In this document: in pieces, positions 21,993 to 36,900 of the stretch
How positions within the stretch are numbered: the stretch's first letter is position 1
Layout: each line of letters begins with the position of its first letter
Assembly (NCBI RefSeq): GCF_014898055.3
Contig: NW_023605194.1
Coordinates: 100,571,258 to 100,635,257, forward strand
DNA: 64,000 bases
Direction: 5' to 3'
Source: Talpa occidentalis
Lineage: Eukaryota > Chordata > Mammalia > Eulipotyphla > Talpidae
The notes under the pieces: generated by a model
Databases searched by the model: none
Told to the model about the DNA's origin: nothing
Seen by the model: the letters and a program-made list of their open reading frames with translations, nothing else
Position numbers and translations under genes: made by a program

Positions 21993-24900
21993 ATCCACGA
22001 GCCCGACTGACTGTCTTGTCATCAATCACCCAATCAATGATCCACGAGCCCGACTGACTGTCTTGTCATCAATCACCCAATCAATCAATCAATCAATCAA
22101 TCAATGATCCACGAGCCCGACTGACTGTCTTGTCATCAATCACCCAATCAATGATCCACGAGCCCGACTGACTGTCTTGTCATCAATCACCCAATCAATC
22201 AATCAATGATCCACGAGCCCGACTGACTGTCTTGTCATCCATCGCCCAATCAATCAATCAATGATCCACGAGCCCGACTGACTGTCTTGTCATCAATCAC
22301 CAATCAATCAATCAATGATCCACGAGCCCGACTGACTGTCTTGTCATCCATCGCCCAATCAATCAATCAATGATCCACGAGCCCGACTGACTGTCTTGTC
22401 ATCCATCGCCCAATCAATCAATCAATGATCCACGAGCCCGACTGACTGTCTTGTCATCAATCACCCAATCAATCATCGATCCACGAGCCCGACTGACTGT
22501 CTTGTCATCCATCGACCAATCAATCAATCAATGATCCACGAGCCCGACTGACTGTCTTGTCATCCATCGCCCAATCAATCAATCAATGATCCACGAGCCC
22601 GACTGACTGTCTTGTCATCAATCACCCAATCACCCAATCAATCAATGATCCACGAGCCCGACTGACTGTCTTGTCATCAATCACCCAATCAATGATCCAC
22701 GAGCCCGACTGACTGTCTTGTCATCAATCACCCAATCAATGATCCACGAGCCCGACTGACTGTCTTGTCATCAATCAATCACCCAATCAATCACCCAATC
22801 AATGATCCACGAGCCCGACTGACTGTCTTGTCATCAATCAATCAATCACCCAATCAATGATCCACGAGCCCGACTGACTGTCTTGTCATCAATCACCCAA
22901 TCAATGATCCACGAGCCCGACTGACTGTCTTGTCATCAATCACCCAATCAATGATCCACGAGCCCGACTGACTGTCTTGTCATCAATCACCCAATCAATG
23001 ATCCACGAGCCCGACTGACTGTCTTGTCATCAATCATCAATCACCCAATCAATGATCCACGAGCCCGACTGACTGTCTTGTCATCAATCACCCAATCAAT
23101 GATCCACGAGCCCGACTGACTGTCTTGTCATCAATCACCCAATCAATGATCCACGAGCCCGACTGACTGTCTTGTCATCAATCAATCACCCAATCAATGA
23201 TCCACGAGCCCGACTGACTGTCTTGTCATCAATCACCCAATCAATGATCCACGAGCCCGACTGACTGTCTTGTCATCAATCACCCAATCAATGATCCACG
23301 AGCCCGACTGACTGTCTTGTCATCCATCACATCACCCAATCAATCAATGATCCACGAGCCCGACTGACTGTCTTGTCATCCATCACATCGCCCAATCAAT
23401 CAATGATCCACGAGCCCGACTGACTGTCTTGTCATCAATCACCCAATCAATCAATGATCCACGAGCCCGACTGACTGTCTTGTCATCAATCACCCAATCA
23501 ATCAATGATCCACGAGCCCGACTGACTGTCTTGTCATCAATCACCCAATCAATCAATGATCCACGAGCCCGACTGACTGTCTTGTCATCAATCACCCAAT
23601 CAATCAATGATCCACGAGCCCGACTGACTGTCTTGTCATCAATCACCCAATCAATGATCCACGAGCCCGACTGACTGTCTTGTCATCAATCACCCAATCA
23701 ATGATCCACGAGCCCGACTGACTGTCTTGTCATCAATCACCCAATCAATCAATGATCCACGAGCCCGACTGACTGTCTTGTCATCCATCACCCATCAATC
23801 AATGATCCACGAGCCCGACTGACTGTCTTGTCATCAATCACCCAATCAATGATCCACGAGCCCGACTGACTGTCTTGTCATCAATCACCCAATCAATGAT
23901 CCACGAGCCCGACTGACTGTCTTGTCATCAATCACCCAATCAATCAATGATCCACGAGCCCGACTGACTGTCTTGTCATCAATCACCCAATCAATCAATG
24001 ATCCACGAGCCCGACTGACTGTCTTGTCATCAATCACCCAATCAATGATCCACGAGCCCGACTGACTGTCTTGTCATCAATCACCCATCAATCAATGATC
24101 CAATGAATGATCCACGAGCCCGACTGACTGTCTTGTCATCAATCACCAATCAATGATCCAATGAATGATCCACGAGCCCGACTGACTGTCTTGTCATCAA
24201 TCACCCAATCAATGAATGATCCACGAGCCCGACTGACTGTCTTGTCATCAATCACCCAATCAATGAATGATCCACGAGCCCGACTGACTGTCTTGTCATC
24301 AATCACCCAATCAATGATCCACGAGCCCGACTGACTGTCTTGTCATCAATCACCCAATCACCAATCATCAATCAATGATCCACGAGCCCGACTGACTGTC
24401 TTGTCATCAATCACCCAATCAATGATCCACGAGCCCGACTGACTGTCTTGTCATCAATCACCCAATCAATCAATCAATGATCCACGAGCCCGACTGACTG
24501 TCTTGTCATCCATCGCCCAATCAATCAATCAATGATCCACGAGCCCGACTGACTGTCTTGTCATCCATCGCCCAATCAATCAATCAATGATCCACGAGCC
24601 CGACTGACTGTCTTGTCATCCATCGCCCAATCAATCAATCAATGATCCACGAGCCCGACTGACTGTCTTGTCATCCATCGCCCAATCAATCAATCAATGA
24701 TCCACGAGCCCGACTGACTGTCTTGTCATCCATCGCCCAATCAATCAATCAATGATCCACGAGCCCGACTGACTGTCTTGTCATCCATCGCCCAATCAAT
24801 CAATCAATGATCCACGAGCCCGACTGACTGTCTTGTCATCCATCGCCCAATCAATCAATCAATGATCCACGAGCCCGACTGACTGTCTTGTCATCCATCG

Positions 24901-27900
24901 ACCAATCAATCAATCAATGATCCACGAGCCCGACTGACTGTCTTGTCATCCATCGCCCAATCAATCAATCAATGATCCACGAGCCCGACTGACTGTCTTG
25001 TCATCCATCGCCCAATCAATCAATCAATGATCCACGAGCCCGACTGACTGTCTTGTCATCAATCACCCAATCAATGATCCACGAGCCCGACTGACTGTCT
25101 TGTCATCAATCACCCAATCAATGATCCACGAGCCCGACTGACTGTCTTGTCATCAATCAATCACCCAATCAATGATCCACGAGCCCGACTGACTGTCTTG
25201 TCATCAATCACCCAATCAATCAATCACCCAATCAATGATCCACGAGCCCGACTGACTGTCTTGTCATCAATCACCCAATCACCCAATCAATGATCCACGA
25301 GCCCGACTGACTGTCTTGTCATCAATCACCCAATCACCCAATCAATGATCCACGAGCCCGACTGACTGTCTTGTCATCAATCAATCACCCAATCAATGAT
25401 CCACGAGCCCGACTGACTGTCTTGTCATCAATCATCAATCACCCAATCAATGATCCACGAGCCCGACTGACTGTCTTGTCATCAATCACCCAATCAATCA
25501 CCCAATCAATGATCCACGAGCCCGACTGACTGTCTTGTCATCAATCACCCAATCAATCACCCAATCAATGATCCACGAGCCCGACTGACTGTCTTGTCAT
25601 CAATCACCCAATCAATCAATGATCCACGAGCCCGACTGACTGTCTTGTCATCAATCACCCAATCAATGATCCACGAGCCCGACTGACTGTCTTGTCATCA
25701 ATCACCCAATCAATGATCCACGAGCCCGACTGACTGTCTTGTCATCAATCACCCAATCAATGATCCACGAGCCCGACTGACTGTCTTGTCATCAATCACC
25801 CAATCAATGATCCACGAGCCCGACTGACTGTCTTGTCATCAATCACCCAATCAATGATCCACGAGCCCGACTGACTGTCTTGTCATCAATCACCCAATCA
25901 ATCAATGATCCACGAGCCCGACTGACTGTCTTGTCATCAATCACCCAATCAATGATCCACGAGCCCGACTGACTGTCTTGTCATCAATCACCCAATCAAT
26001 GATCCACGAGCCCGACTGACTGTCTTGTCATCAATCACCCAATCAATGATCCACGAGCCCGACTGACTGTCTTGTCATCAATCACCCAATCAATGATCCA
26101 CGAGCCCGACTGACTGTCTTGTCATCAATCACCCAATCAATGATCCACGAGCCCGACTGACTGTCTTGTCATCAATCACCCAATCAATGATCCACGAGCC
26201 CGACTGACTGTCTTGTCATCAATCACCCAATCAATGATCCACGAGCCCGACTGACTGTCTTGTCATCAATCACCCAATCAATGATCCACGAGCCCGACTG
26301 ACTGTCTTGTCATCAATCACCCAATCAATGATCCACGAGCCCGACTGACTGTCTTGTCATCAATCACCCAATCAATGATCCACGAGCCCGACTGACTGTC
26401 TTGTCATCAATCACCCAATCAATGATCCACGAGCCCGACTGACTGTCTTGTCATCAATCACCCAATCAATGATCCACGAGCCCGACTGACTGTCTTGTCA
26501 TCAATCACCCAATCAATGATCCACGAGCCCGACTGACTGTCTTGTCATCAATCACCCAATCAATGATCCACGAGCCCGACTGACTGTCTTGTCATCAATC
26601 ACCCAATCAATGATCCACGAGCCCGACTGACTGTCTTGTCATCAATCACCCAATCACCCAATCAATGATCCACGAGCCCGACTGACTGTCTTGTCATCAA
26701 TCACCCATCACCAATCAATGATCCACGAGCCCGACTGACTGTCTTGTCATCAATCAATCACCCAATCAATGATCCACGAGCCCGACTGACTGTCTTGTCA
26801 TCAATCAATCACCCAATCAATGATCCACGAGCCCGACTGACTGTCTTGTCATCAATCAATCAATCACCCAATCAATGATCCACGAGCCCGACTGACTGTC
26901 TTGTCATCAATCAATCACCCAATCAATGATCCACGAGCCCGACTGACTGTCTTGTCATCATCAATCAATCACCCAATCAATGATCCACGAGCCCGACTGA
27001 CTGTCTTGTCATCAATCACCCAATCAATGATCCACGAGCCCGACTGACTGTCTTGTCATCAATCACCCAATCAATGATCCACGAGCCCGACTGACTGTCT
27101 TGTCATCAATCACCCAATCAATGATCCACGAGCCCGACTGACTGTCTTGTCATCAATCACCCAATCAATGATCCACGAGCCCGACTGACTGTCTTGTCAT
27201 CAATCACCCAATCAATGATCCACGAGCCCGACTGACTGTCTTGTCATCAATCACCCAATCAATGATCCACGAGCCCGACTGACTGTCTTGTCATCAATCA
27301 CCCAATCAATGATCCACGAGCCCGACTGACTGTCTTGTCATCAATCACCCAATCAATGATCCACGAGCCCGACTGACTGTCTTGTCATCAATCACCCAAT
27401 CAATGATCCACGAGCCCGACTGACTGTCTTGTCATCAATCAATCACCCAATCAATGATCCACGAGCCCGACTGACTGTCTTGTCATCAATCAATCACCCA
27501 ATCAATGATCCACGAGCCCGACTGACTGTCTTGTCATCAATCACCCAATCAATGATCCACGAGCCCGACTGACTGTCTTGTCATCAATCACCCAATCAAT
27601 GATCCACGAGCCCGACTGACTGTCTTGTCATCAATCACCCAATCAATGATCCACGAGCCCGACTGACTGTCTTGTCATCAATCACCCAATCAATGATCCA
27701 CGAGCCCGACTGACTGTCTTGTCATCAATCACCCAATCAATGATCCACGAGCCCGACTGACTGTCTTGTCATCAATCACCCAATCAATGATCCACGAGCC
27801 CGACTGACTGTCTTGTCATCAATCAATCACCCAATCACCCAATCAATCAATGATCCACGAGCCCGACTGACTGTCTTGTCATCAATCACATCACCCAATC

Positions 27901-30900
27901 AATGATCCACGAGCCCGACTGACTGTCTTGTCATCAATCACATCACCCAATCAATCAATGATCCACGAGCCCGACTGACTGTCTTGTCATCAATCACCCA
28001 ATCATCAATCAATCAATGATCCACGAGCCCGACTGACTGTCTTGTCATCAATCACCCAATCAATCAATGATCCACGAGCCCGACTGACTGTCTTGTCATC
28101 AATCACCCAATCAATGATCCACGAGCCCGACTGACTGTCTTGTCATCAATCACCCAATCAATGATCCACGAGCCCGACTGACTGTCTTGTCATCAATCAC
28201 CCAATCAATCAATGATCCACGAGCCCGACTGACTGTCTTGTCATCAATCACCCAATCAATCAATGATCCACGAGCCCGACTGACTGTCTTGTCATCAATC
28301 ACCCAATCAATCAATGATCCACGAGCCCGACTGACTGTCTTGTCATCAATCACCCAATCAATGATCCACGAGCCCGACTGACTGTCTTGTCATCAATCAC
28401 CCAATCAATGATCCACGAGCCCGACTGACTGTCTTGTCATCAATCACCCAATCAATCAATGATCCACGAGCCCGACTGACTGTCTTGTCATCAATCACCC
28501 AATCAATCAATGATCCACGAGCCCGACTGACTGTCTTGTCATCAATCACCCAATCAATGATCCACGAGCCCGACTGACTGTCTTGTCATCAATCACCCAA
28601 TCAATCAATCATCCAATCAATGATCCACGAGCCCGACTGACTGTCTTGTCATCAATCACCCAATCAATGATCCAATGAATGATCCACGAGCCCGACTGAC
28701 TGTCTTGTCATCAATCACCCAATCAATCAATGATCCACGAGCCCGACTGACTGTCTTGTCATCAATCACCCAATCAATCAATGATCCACGAGCCCGACTG
28801 ACTGTCTTGTCATCAATCACCCAATCAATGATCCACGAGCCCGACTGACTGTCTTGTCATCAATCACCCAATCAATCAATCAATCAATCAATGATCCACG
28901 AGCCCGACTGACTGTCTTGTCATCAATCACCCAATCAATGATCCACGAGCCCGACTGACTGTCTTGTCATCAATCACCCAATCAATCAATCAATGATCCA
29001 CGAGCCCGACTGACTGTCTTGTCATCCATCGCCCAATCAATCAATCAATGATCCACGAGCCCGACTGACTGTCTTGTCATCCATCGCCCAATCAATCAAT
29101 CAATGATCCACGAGCCCGACTGACTGTCTTGTCATCCATCGCCCAATCAATCAATCAATGATCCACGAGCCCGACTGACTGTCTTGTCATCCATCGCCCA
29201 ATCAATCAATCAATGATCCACGAGCCCGACTGACTGTCTTGTCATCCATCGCCCAATCAATCAATCAATGATCCACGAGCCCGACTGACTGTCTTGTCAT
29301 CCATCGCCCAATCAATCAATCAATGATCCACGAGCCCGACTGACTGTCTTGTCATCCATCGCCCAATCAATCAATCAATGATCCACGAGCCCGACTGACT
29401 GTCTTGTCATCCATCACATCACCCAATCAATCAATGATCCACGAGCCCGACTGACTGTCTTGTCATCAATCACCCAATCAATGATCCACGAGCCCGACTG
29501 ACTGTCTTGTCATCAATCACCCAATCAATGATCCACGAGCCCGACTGACTGTCTTGTCATCAATCAATCACCCAATCAATCACCCAATCAATGATCCACG
29601 AGCCCGACTGACTGTCTTGTCATCAATCAATCAATCACCCAATCAATGATCCACGAGCCCGACTGACTGTCTTGTCATCAATCACCCAATCAATGATCCA
29701 CGAGCCCGACTGACTGTCTTGTCATCAATCACCCAATCAATGATCCACGAGCCCGACTGACTGTCTTGTCATCAATCACCCAATCAATGATCCACGAGCC
29801 CGACTGACTGTCTTGTCATCAATCAATCAATCACCCAATCAATGATCCACGAGCCCGACTGACTGTCTTGTCATCAATCACCCAATCAATGATCCACGAG
29901 CCCGACTGACTGTCTTGTCATCAATCACCCAATCAATGATCCACGAGCCCGACTGACTGTCTTGTCATCAATCAATCACCCAATCAATGATCCACGAGCC
30001 CGACTGACTGTCTTGTCATCAATCACCCAATCAATGATCCACGAGCCCGACTGACTGTCTTGTCATCAATCACCCAATCAATGATCCACGAGCCCGACTG
30101 ACTGTCTTGTCATCCATCACATCACCCAATCAATCAATGATCCACGAGCCCGACTGACTGTCTTGTCATCCATCACATCACCCAATCAATCAATGATCCA
30201 CGAGCCCGACTGACTGTCTTGTCATCAATCACCCAATCAATGATCCACGAGCCCGACTGACTGTCTTGTCATCAATCACCCAATCAATGATCCACGAGCC
30301 CGACTGACTGTCTTGTCATCAATCACCCAATCAATCAATGATCCACGAGCCCGACTGACTGTCTTGTCATCAATCACCCAATCAATCAATGATCCACGAG
30401 CCCGACTGACTGTCTTGTCATCAATCACCCAATCAATGATCCACGAGCCCGACTGACTGTCTTGTCATCAATCACCCAATCAATGATCCACGAGCCCGAC
30501 TGACTGTCTTGTCATCAATCACCCAATCAATCAATGATCCACGAGCCCGACTGACTGTCTTGTCATCAATCACCCAATCAATCAATGATCCACGAGCCCG
30601 ACTGACTGTCTTGTCATCAATCACCCAATCAATGATCCACGAGCCCGACTGACTGTCTTGTCATCAATCACCCAATCAATGATCCACGAGCCCGACTGAC
30701 TGTCTTGTCATCAATCACCCAATCAATCAATGATCCACGAGCCCGACTGACTGTCTTGTCATCAATCACCCAATCAATCAATGATCCACGAGCCCGACTG
30801 ACTGTCTTGTCATCAATCACCCAATCAATGATCCACGAGCCCGACTGACTGTCTTGTCATCAATCACCCAATCAATCAATGATCCAATGAATGATCCACG

Positions 30901-33900
30901 AGCCCGACTGACTGTCTTGTCATCAATCACCCAATCAATGATCCAATGAATGATCCACGAGCCCGACTGACTGTCTTGTCATCAATCACCCAATCAATGA
31001 ATGATCCACGAGCCCGACTGACTGTCTTGTCATCAATCACCCAATCAATGAATGATCCACGAGCCCGACTGACTGTCTTGTCATCAATCACCCAATCAAT
31101 GATCCACGAGCCCGACTGACTGTCTTGTCATCAATCACATCACCCAATCAATCAATCAATCCACGAGCCCGACTGACTGTCTTGTCATCAATCACCCAAT
31201 CAATGATCCACGAGCCCGACTGACTGTCTTGTCATCAATCACCCAATCAATCAATCAATGATCCACGAGCCCGACTGACTGTCTTGTCATCCATCGCCCA
31301 ATCAATCAATCAATGATCCACGAGCCCGACTGACTGTCTTGTCATCAATCACCAATCAATCAATCAATGATCCACGAGCCCGACTGACTGTCTTGTCATC
31401 CATCACATCGCCCAATCAATCAATGATCCACGAGCCCGACTGACTGTCTTGTCATCCATCACATCGCCCAATCAATCAATCAATGATCCACGAGCCCGAC
31501 TGACTGTCTTGTCATCAATCACCCAATCAAATCAATGATCCACGAGCCCGACTGACTGTCTTGTCATCCATCACCCAATCAATCAATCAATGATCCACGA
31601 GCCCGACTGACTGTCTTGTCATCCATCGCCCAATCAATCAATCAATGATCCACGAGCCCGACTGACTGTCTTGTCATCAATCACCAATCAATCAATCAAT
31701 GATCCACGAGCCCGACTGACTGTCTTGTCATCCATCACCCAATCAATCAATCAATGATCCACGAGCCCGACTGACTGTCTTGTCATCAATCACCCAATCA
31801 ATCAATGATCCACGAGCCCGACTGACTGTCTTGTCATCAATCACCCAATCAATGATCCACGAGCCCGACTGACTGTCTTGTCATCAATCACCCAATCAAT
31901 GATCCACGAGCCCGACTGACTGTCTTGTCATCAATCAATCACCCAATCAATGATCCACGAGCCCGACTGACTGTCTTGTCATCAATCACCCAATCACCCA
32001 ATCACCCAATCAATGATCCACGAGCCCGACTGACTGTCTTGTCATCAATCACCCAATCACCCAATCAATGATCCACGAGCCCGACTGACTGTCTTGTCAT
32101 CAATCACCCAATCACCCAATCAATGATCCACGAGCCCGACTGACTGTCTTGTCATCAATCAATCACCCAATCAATGATCCACGAGCCCGACTGACTGTCT
32201 TGTCATCAATCAATCAATCACCCAATCAATGATCCACGAGCCCGACTGACTGTCTTGTCATCAATCACCCAATCAATCACCCAATCAATGATCCACGAGC
32301 CCGACTGACTGTCTTGTCATCAATCACCCAATCAATCACCCAATCAATGATCCACGAGCCCGACTGACTGTCTTGTCATCAATCACCCAATCAATCAATG
32401 ATCCACGAGCCCGACTGACTGTCTTGTCATCAATCACCCAATCAATGATCCACGAGCCCGACTGACTGTCTTGTCATCAATCACCCAATCAATGATCCAC
32501 GAGCCCGACTGACTGTCTTGTCATCAATCACCCAATCAATGATCCACGAGCCCGACTGACTGTCTTGTCATCAATCACCCAATCAATGATCCACGAGCCC
32601 GACTGACTGTCTTGTCATCAATCACCCAATCAATGATCCACGAGCCCGACTGACTGTCTTGTCATCAATCACCCAATCAATGATCCACGAGCCCGACTGA
32701 CTGTCTTGTCATCAATCACCCAATCAATGATCCACGAGCCCGACTGACTGTCTTGTCATCAATCACCCAATCAATGATCCACGAGCCCGACTGACTGTCT
32801 TGTCATCAATCACCCAATCAATGATCCACGAGCCCGACTGACTGTCTTGTCATCAATCACCCAATCAATGATCCACGAGCCCGACTGACTGTCTTGTCAT
32901 CAATCACCCAATCAATGATCCACGAGCCCGACTGACTGTCTTGTCATCAATCACCCAATCAATCAATGATCCACGAGCCCGACTGACTGTCTTGTCATCA
33001 ATCACCCAATCAATGATCCACGAGCCCGACTGACTGTCTTGTCATCAATCACCCATCAATCAATGATCCAATCAATGATCCACGAGCCCGACTGACTGTC
33101 TTGTCATCAATCACCCATCATCCAATGAATGATCCACGAGCCCGACTGACTGTCTTGTCATCAATCACCCAATCAATGAATGATCCACGAGCCCGACTGA
33201 CTGTCTTGTCATCAATCACCCAATCAATGAATGATCCACGAGCCCGACTGACTGTCTTGTCATCAATCACCCAATCAATGATCCACGAGCCCGACTGACT
33301 GTCTTGTCATCAATCACCCAATCAATCAATCAATCAATCAATGATCCACGAGCCCGACTGACTGTCTTGTCATCAATCACCCAATCAATGATCCACGAGC
33401 CCGACTGACTGTCTTGTCATCAATCACCCAATCAATCAATCAATGATCCACGAGCCCGACTGACTGTCTTGTCATCCATCGCCCAATCAATCAATCAATG
33501 ATCCACGAGCCCGACTGACTGTCTTGTCATCCATCGCCCAATCAATCAATCAATGATCCACGAGCCCGACTGACTGTCTTGTCATCCATCGCCCAATCAA
33601 TCAATCAATGATCCACGAGCCCGACTGACTGTCTTGTCATCCATCGCCCAATCAATCAATCAATGATCCACGAGCCCGACTGACTGTCTTGTCATCCATC
33701 ACCCAATCAATCAATCAATGATCCACGAGCCCGACTGACTGTCTTGTCATCCATCACCCAATCAATCAATCAATGATCCACGAGCCCGACTGACTGTCTT
33801 GTCATCCATCGCCCAATCAATCAATCAATGATCCACGAGCCCGACTGACTGTCTTGTCATCCATCGCCCAATCAATCAATCAATGATCCACGAGCCCGAC

Positions 33901-36900
33901 TGACTGTCTTGTCATCCATCGCCCAATCAATCAATCAATGATCCACGAGCCCGACTGACTGTCTTGTCATCCATCGCCCAATCAATCAATCAATGATCCA
34001 CGAGCCCGACTGACTGTCTTGTCATCAATCACCCAATCAATGATCCACGAGCCCGACTGACTGTCTTGTCATCAATCACCCAATCAATGATCCACGAGCC
34101 CGACTGACTGTCTTGTCATCAATCATCACCCAATCAATGATCCACGAGCCCGACTGACTGTCTTGTCATCAATCAATCACCCAATCACCCAATCAATGAT
34201 CCACGAGCCCGACTGACTGTCTTGTCATCAATCACCCAATCACCCAATCAATGATCCACGAGCCCGACTGACTGTCTTGTCATCAATCACCCAATCACCC
34301 AATCAATGATCCACGAGCCCGACTGACTGTCTTGTCATCAATCAATCACCCAATCAATGATCCACGAGCCCGACTGACTGTCTTGTCATCAATCACCCAA
34401 TCAATGATCCACGAGCCCGACTGACTGTCTTGTCATCAATCACCCAATCAATCACCCAATCAATGATCCACGAGCCCGACTGACTGTCTTGTCATCAATC
34501 ACCCAATCAATCAATCAATGATCCACGAGCCCGACTGACTGTCTTGTCATCAATCACCCAATCAATCAATGATCCACGAGCCCGACTGACTGTCTTGTCA
34601 TCAATCACCCAATCAATGATCCACGAGCCCGACTGACTGTCTTGTCATCAATCACCCAATCAATGATCCACGAGCCCGACTGACTGTCTTGTCATCAATC
34701 ACCCAATCAATGATCCACGAGCCCGACTGACTGTCTTGTCATCAATCACCCAATCAATGATCCACGAGCCCGACTGACTGTCTTGTCATCAATCACCCAA
34801 TCAATGATCCACGAGCCCGACTGACTGTCTTGTCATCAATCACCCAATCAATCAATGATCCACGAGCCCGACTGACTGTCTTGTCATCAATCACCCAATC
34901 AATGATCCACGAGCCCGACTGACTGTCTTGTCATCAATCACCCAATCAATGATCCACGAGCCCGACTGACTGTCTTGTCATCAATCACCCAATCAATGAT
35001 CCACGAGCCCGACTGACTGTCTTGTCATCAATCACCCAATCAATGATCCACGAGCCCGACTGACTGTCTTGTCATCAATCACCCAATCAATGATCCACGA
35101 GCCCGACTGACTGTCTTGTCATCAATCACCCAATCACCCAATCAATGATCCACGAGCCCGACTGACTGTCTTGTCATCAATCACCCAATCACTCAATCAA
35201 TGATCCACGAGCCCGACTGACTGTCTTGTCATCAATCAATCACCCAATCAATGATCCACGAGCCCGACTGACTGTCTTGTCATCAATCAATCACCCAATC
35301 AATGATCCACGAGCCCGACTGACTGTCTTGTCATCCATCACATCACCCAATCAATGATCCACGAGCCCGACTGACTGTCTTGTCATCAATCACCCAATCA
35401 ATCACCCAATCAATGATCCACGAGCCCGACTGACTGTCTTGTCATCAATCACCCAATCAATCAATGATCCACGAGCCCGACTGACTGTCTTGTCATCAAT
35501 CATCACCAATCAATCAATGATCCACGAGCCCGACTGACTGTCTTGTCATCAATCACCCAATCAATGATCCACGAGCCCGACTGACTGTCTTGTCATCAAT
35601 CACCCAATCAATCAATGATCCACGAGCCCGACTGACTGTCTTGTCATCAATCACCCAATCAATCAATGATCCACGAGCCCGACTGACTGTCTTGTCATCA
35701 ATCACCCAATCAATGATCCACGAGCCCGACTGACTGTCTTGTCATCAATCAATCAATCACCCAATCAATGATCCACGAGCCCGACTGACTGTCTTGTCAT
35801 CAATCAATCAATCACCCAATCAATGATCCACGAGCCCGACTGACTGTCTTGTCATCAATCACACCCAATCAATGATCCACGAGCCCGACTGACTGTCTTG
35901 TCATCAATCAATCACCCAATCAATGATCCACGAGCCCGACTGACTGTCTTGTCATCAATCAATCACCCAATCAATGATCCACGAGCCCGACTGACTGTCT
36001 TGTCATCAATCACCCAATCAATGATCCACGAGCCCGACTGACTGTCTTGTCATCAATCAATCACCCAATCAATGATCCACGAGCCCGACTGACTGTCTTG
36101 TCATCAATCAATCAATCACCCAATCAATGATCCACGAGCCCGACTGACTGTCTTGTCATCAATCAATCACCCAATCAATGATCCACGAGCCCGACTGACT
36201 GTCTTGTCATCAATCACCCAATCAATGATCCACGAGCCCGACTGACTGTCTTGTCATCAATCATCAATCACCCAATCAATGATCCACGAGCCCGACTGAC
36301 TGTCTTGTCATCAATCAATCACCCAATCAATGATCCACGAGCCCGACTGACTGTCTTGTCATCAATCACCCAATCAATGATCCACGAGCCCGACTGACTG
36401 TCTTGTCATCAATCAATCACCCAATCAATGATCCACGAGCCCGACTGACTGTCTTGTCATCAATCACCCAATCAATGATCCACGAGCCCGACTGACTGTC
36501 TTGTCATCAATCACCCAATCAATGATCCACGAGCCCGACTGACTGTCTTGTCATCAATCACCCAATCAATGATCCACGAGCCCGACTGACTGTCTTGTCA
36601 TCAATCACCCAATCAATGATCCACGAGCCCGACTGACTGTCTTGTCATCAATCACCCAATCAATGATCCACGAGCCCGACTGACTGTCTTGTCATCAATC
36701 ACCCAATCAATGATCCACGAGCCCGACTGACTGTCTTGTCATCAATCACCCAATCAATGATCCACGAGCCCGACTGACTGTCTTGTCATCAATCAATCAC
36801 CCAATCAATGATCCACGAGCCCGACTGACTGACTGTCTTGTCATCAATCACCCAATCAATGATCCACGAGCCCGACTGACTGTCTTGTCATCAATCACCC

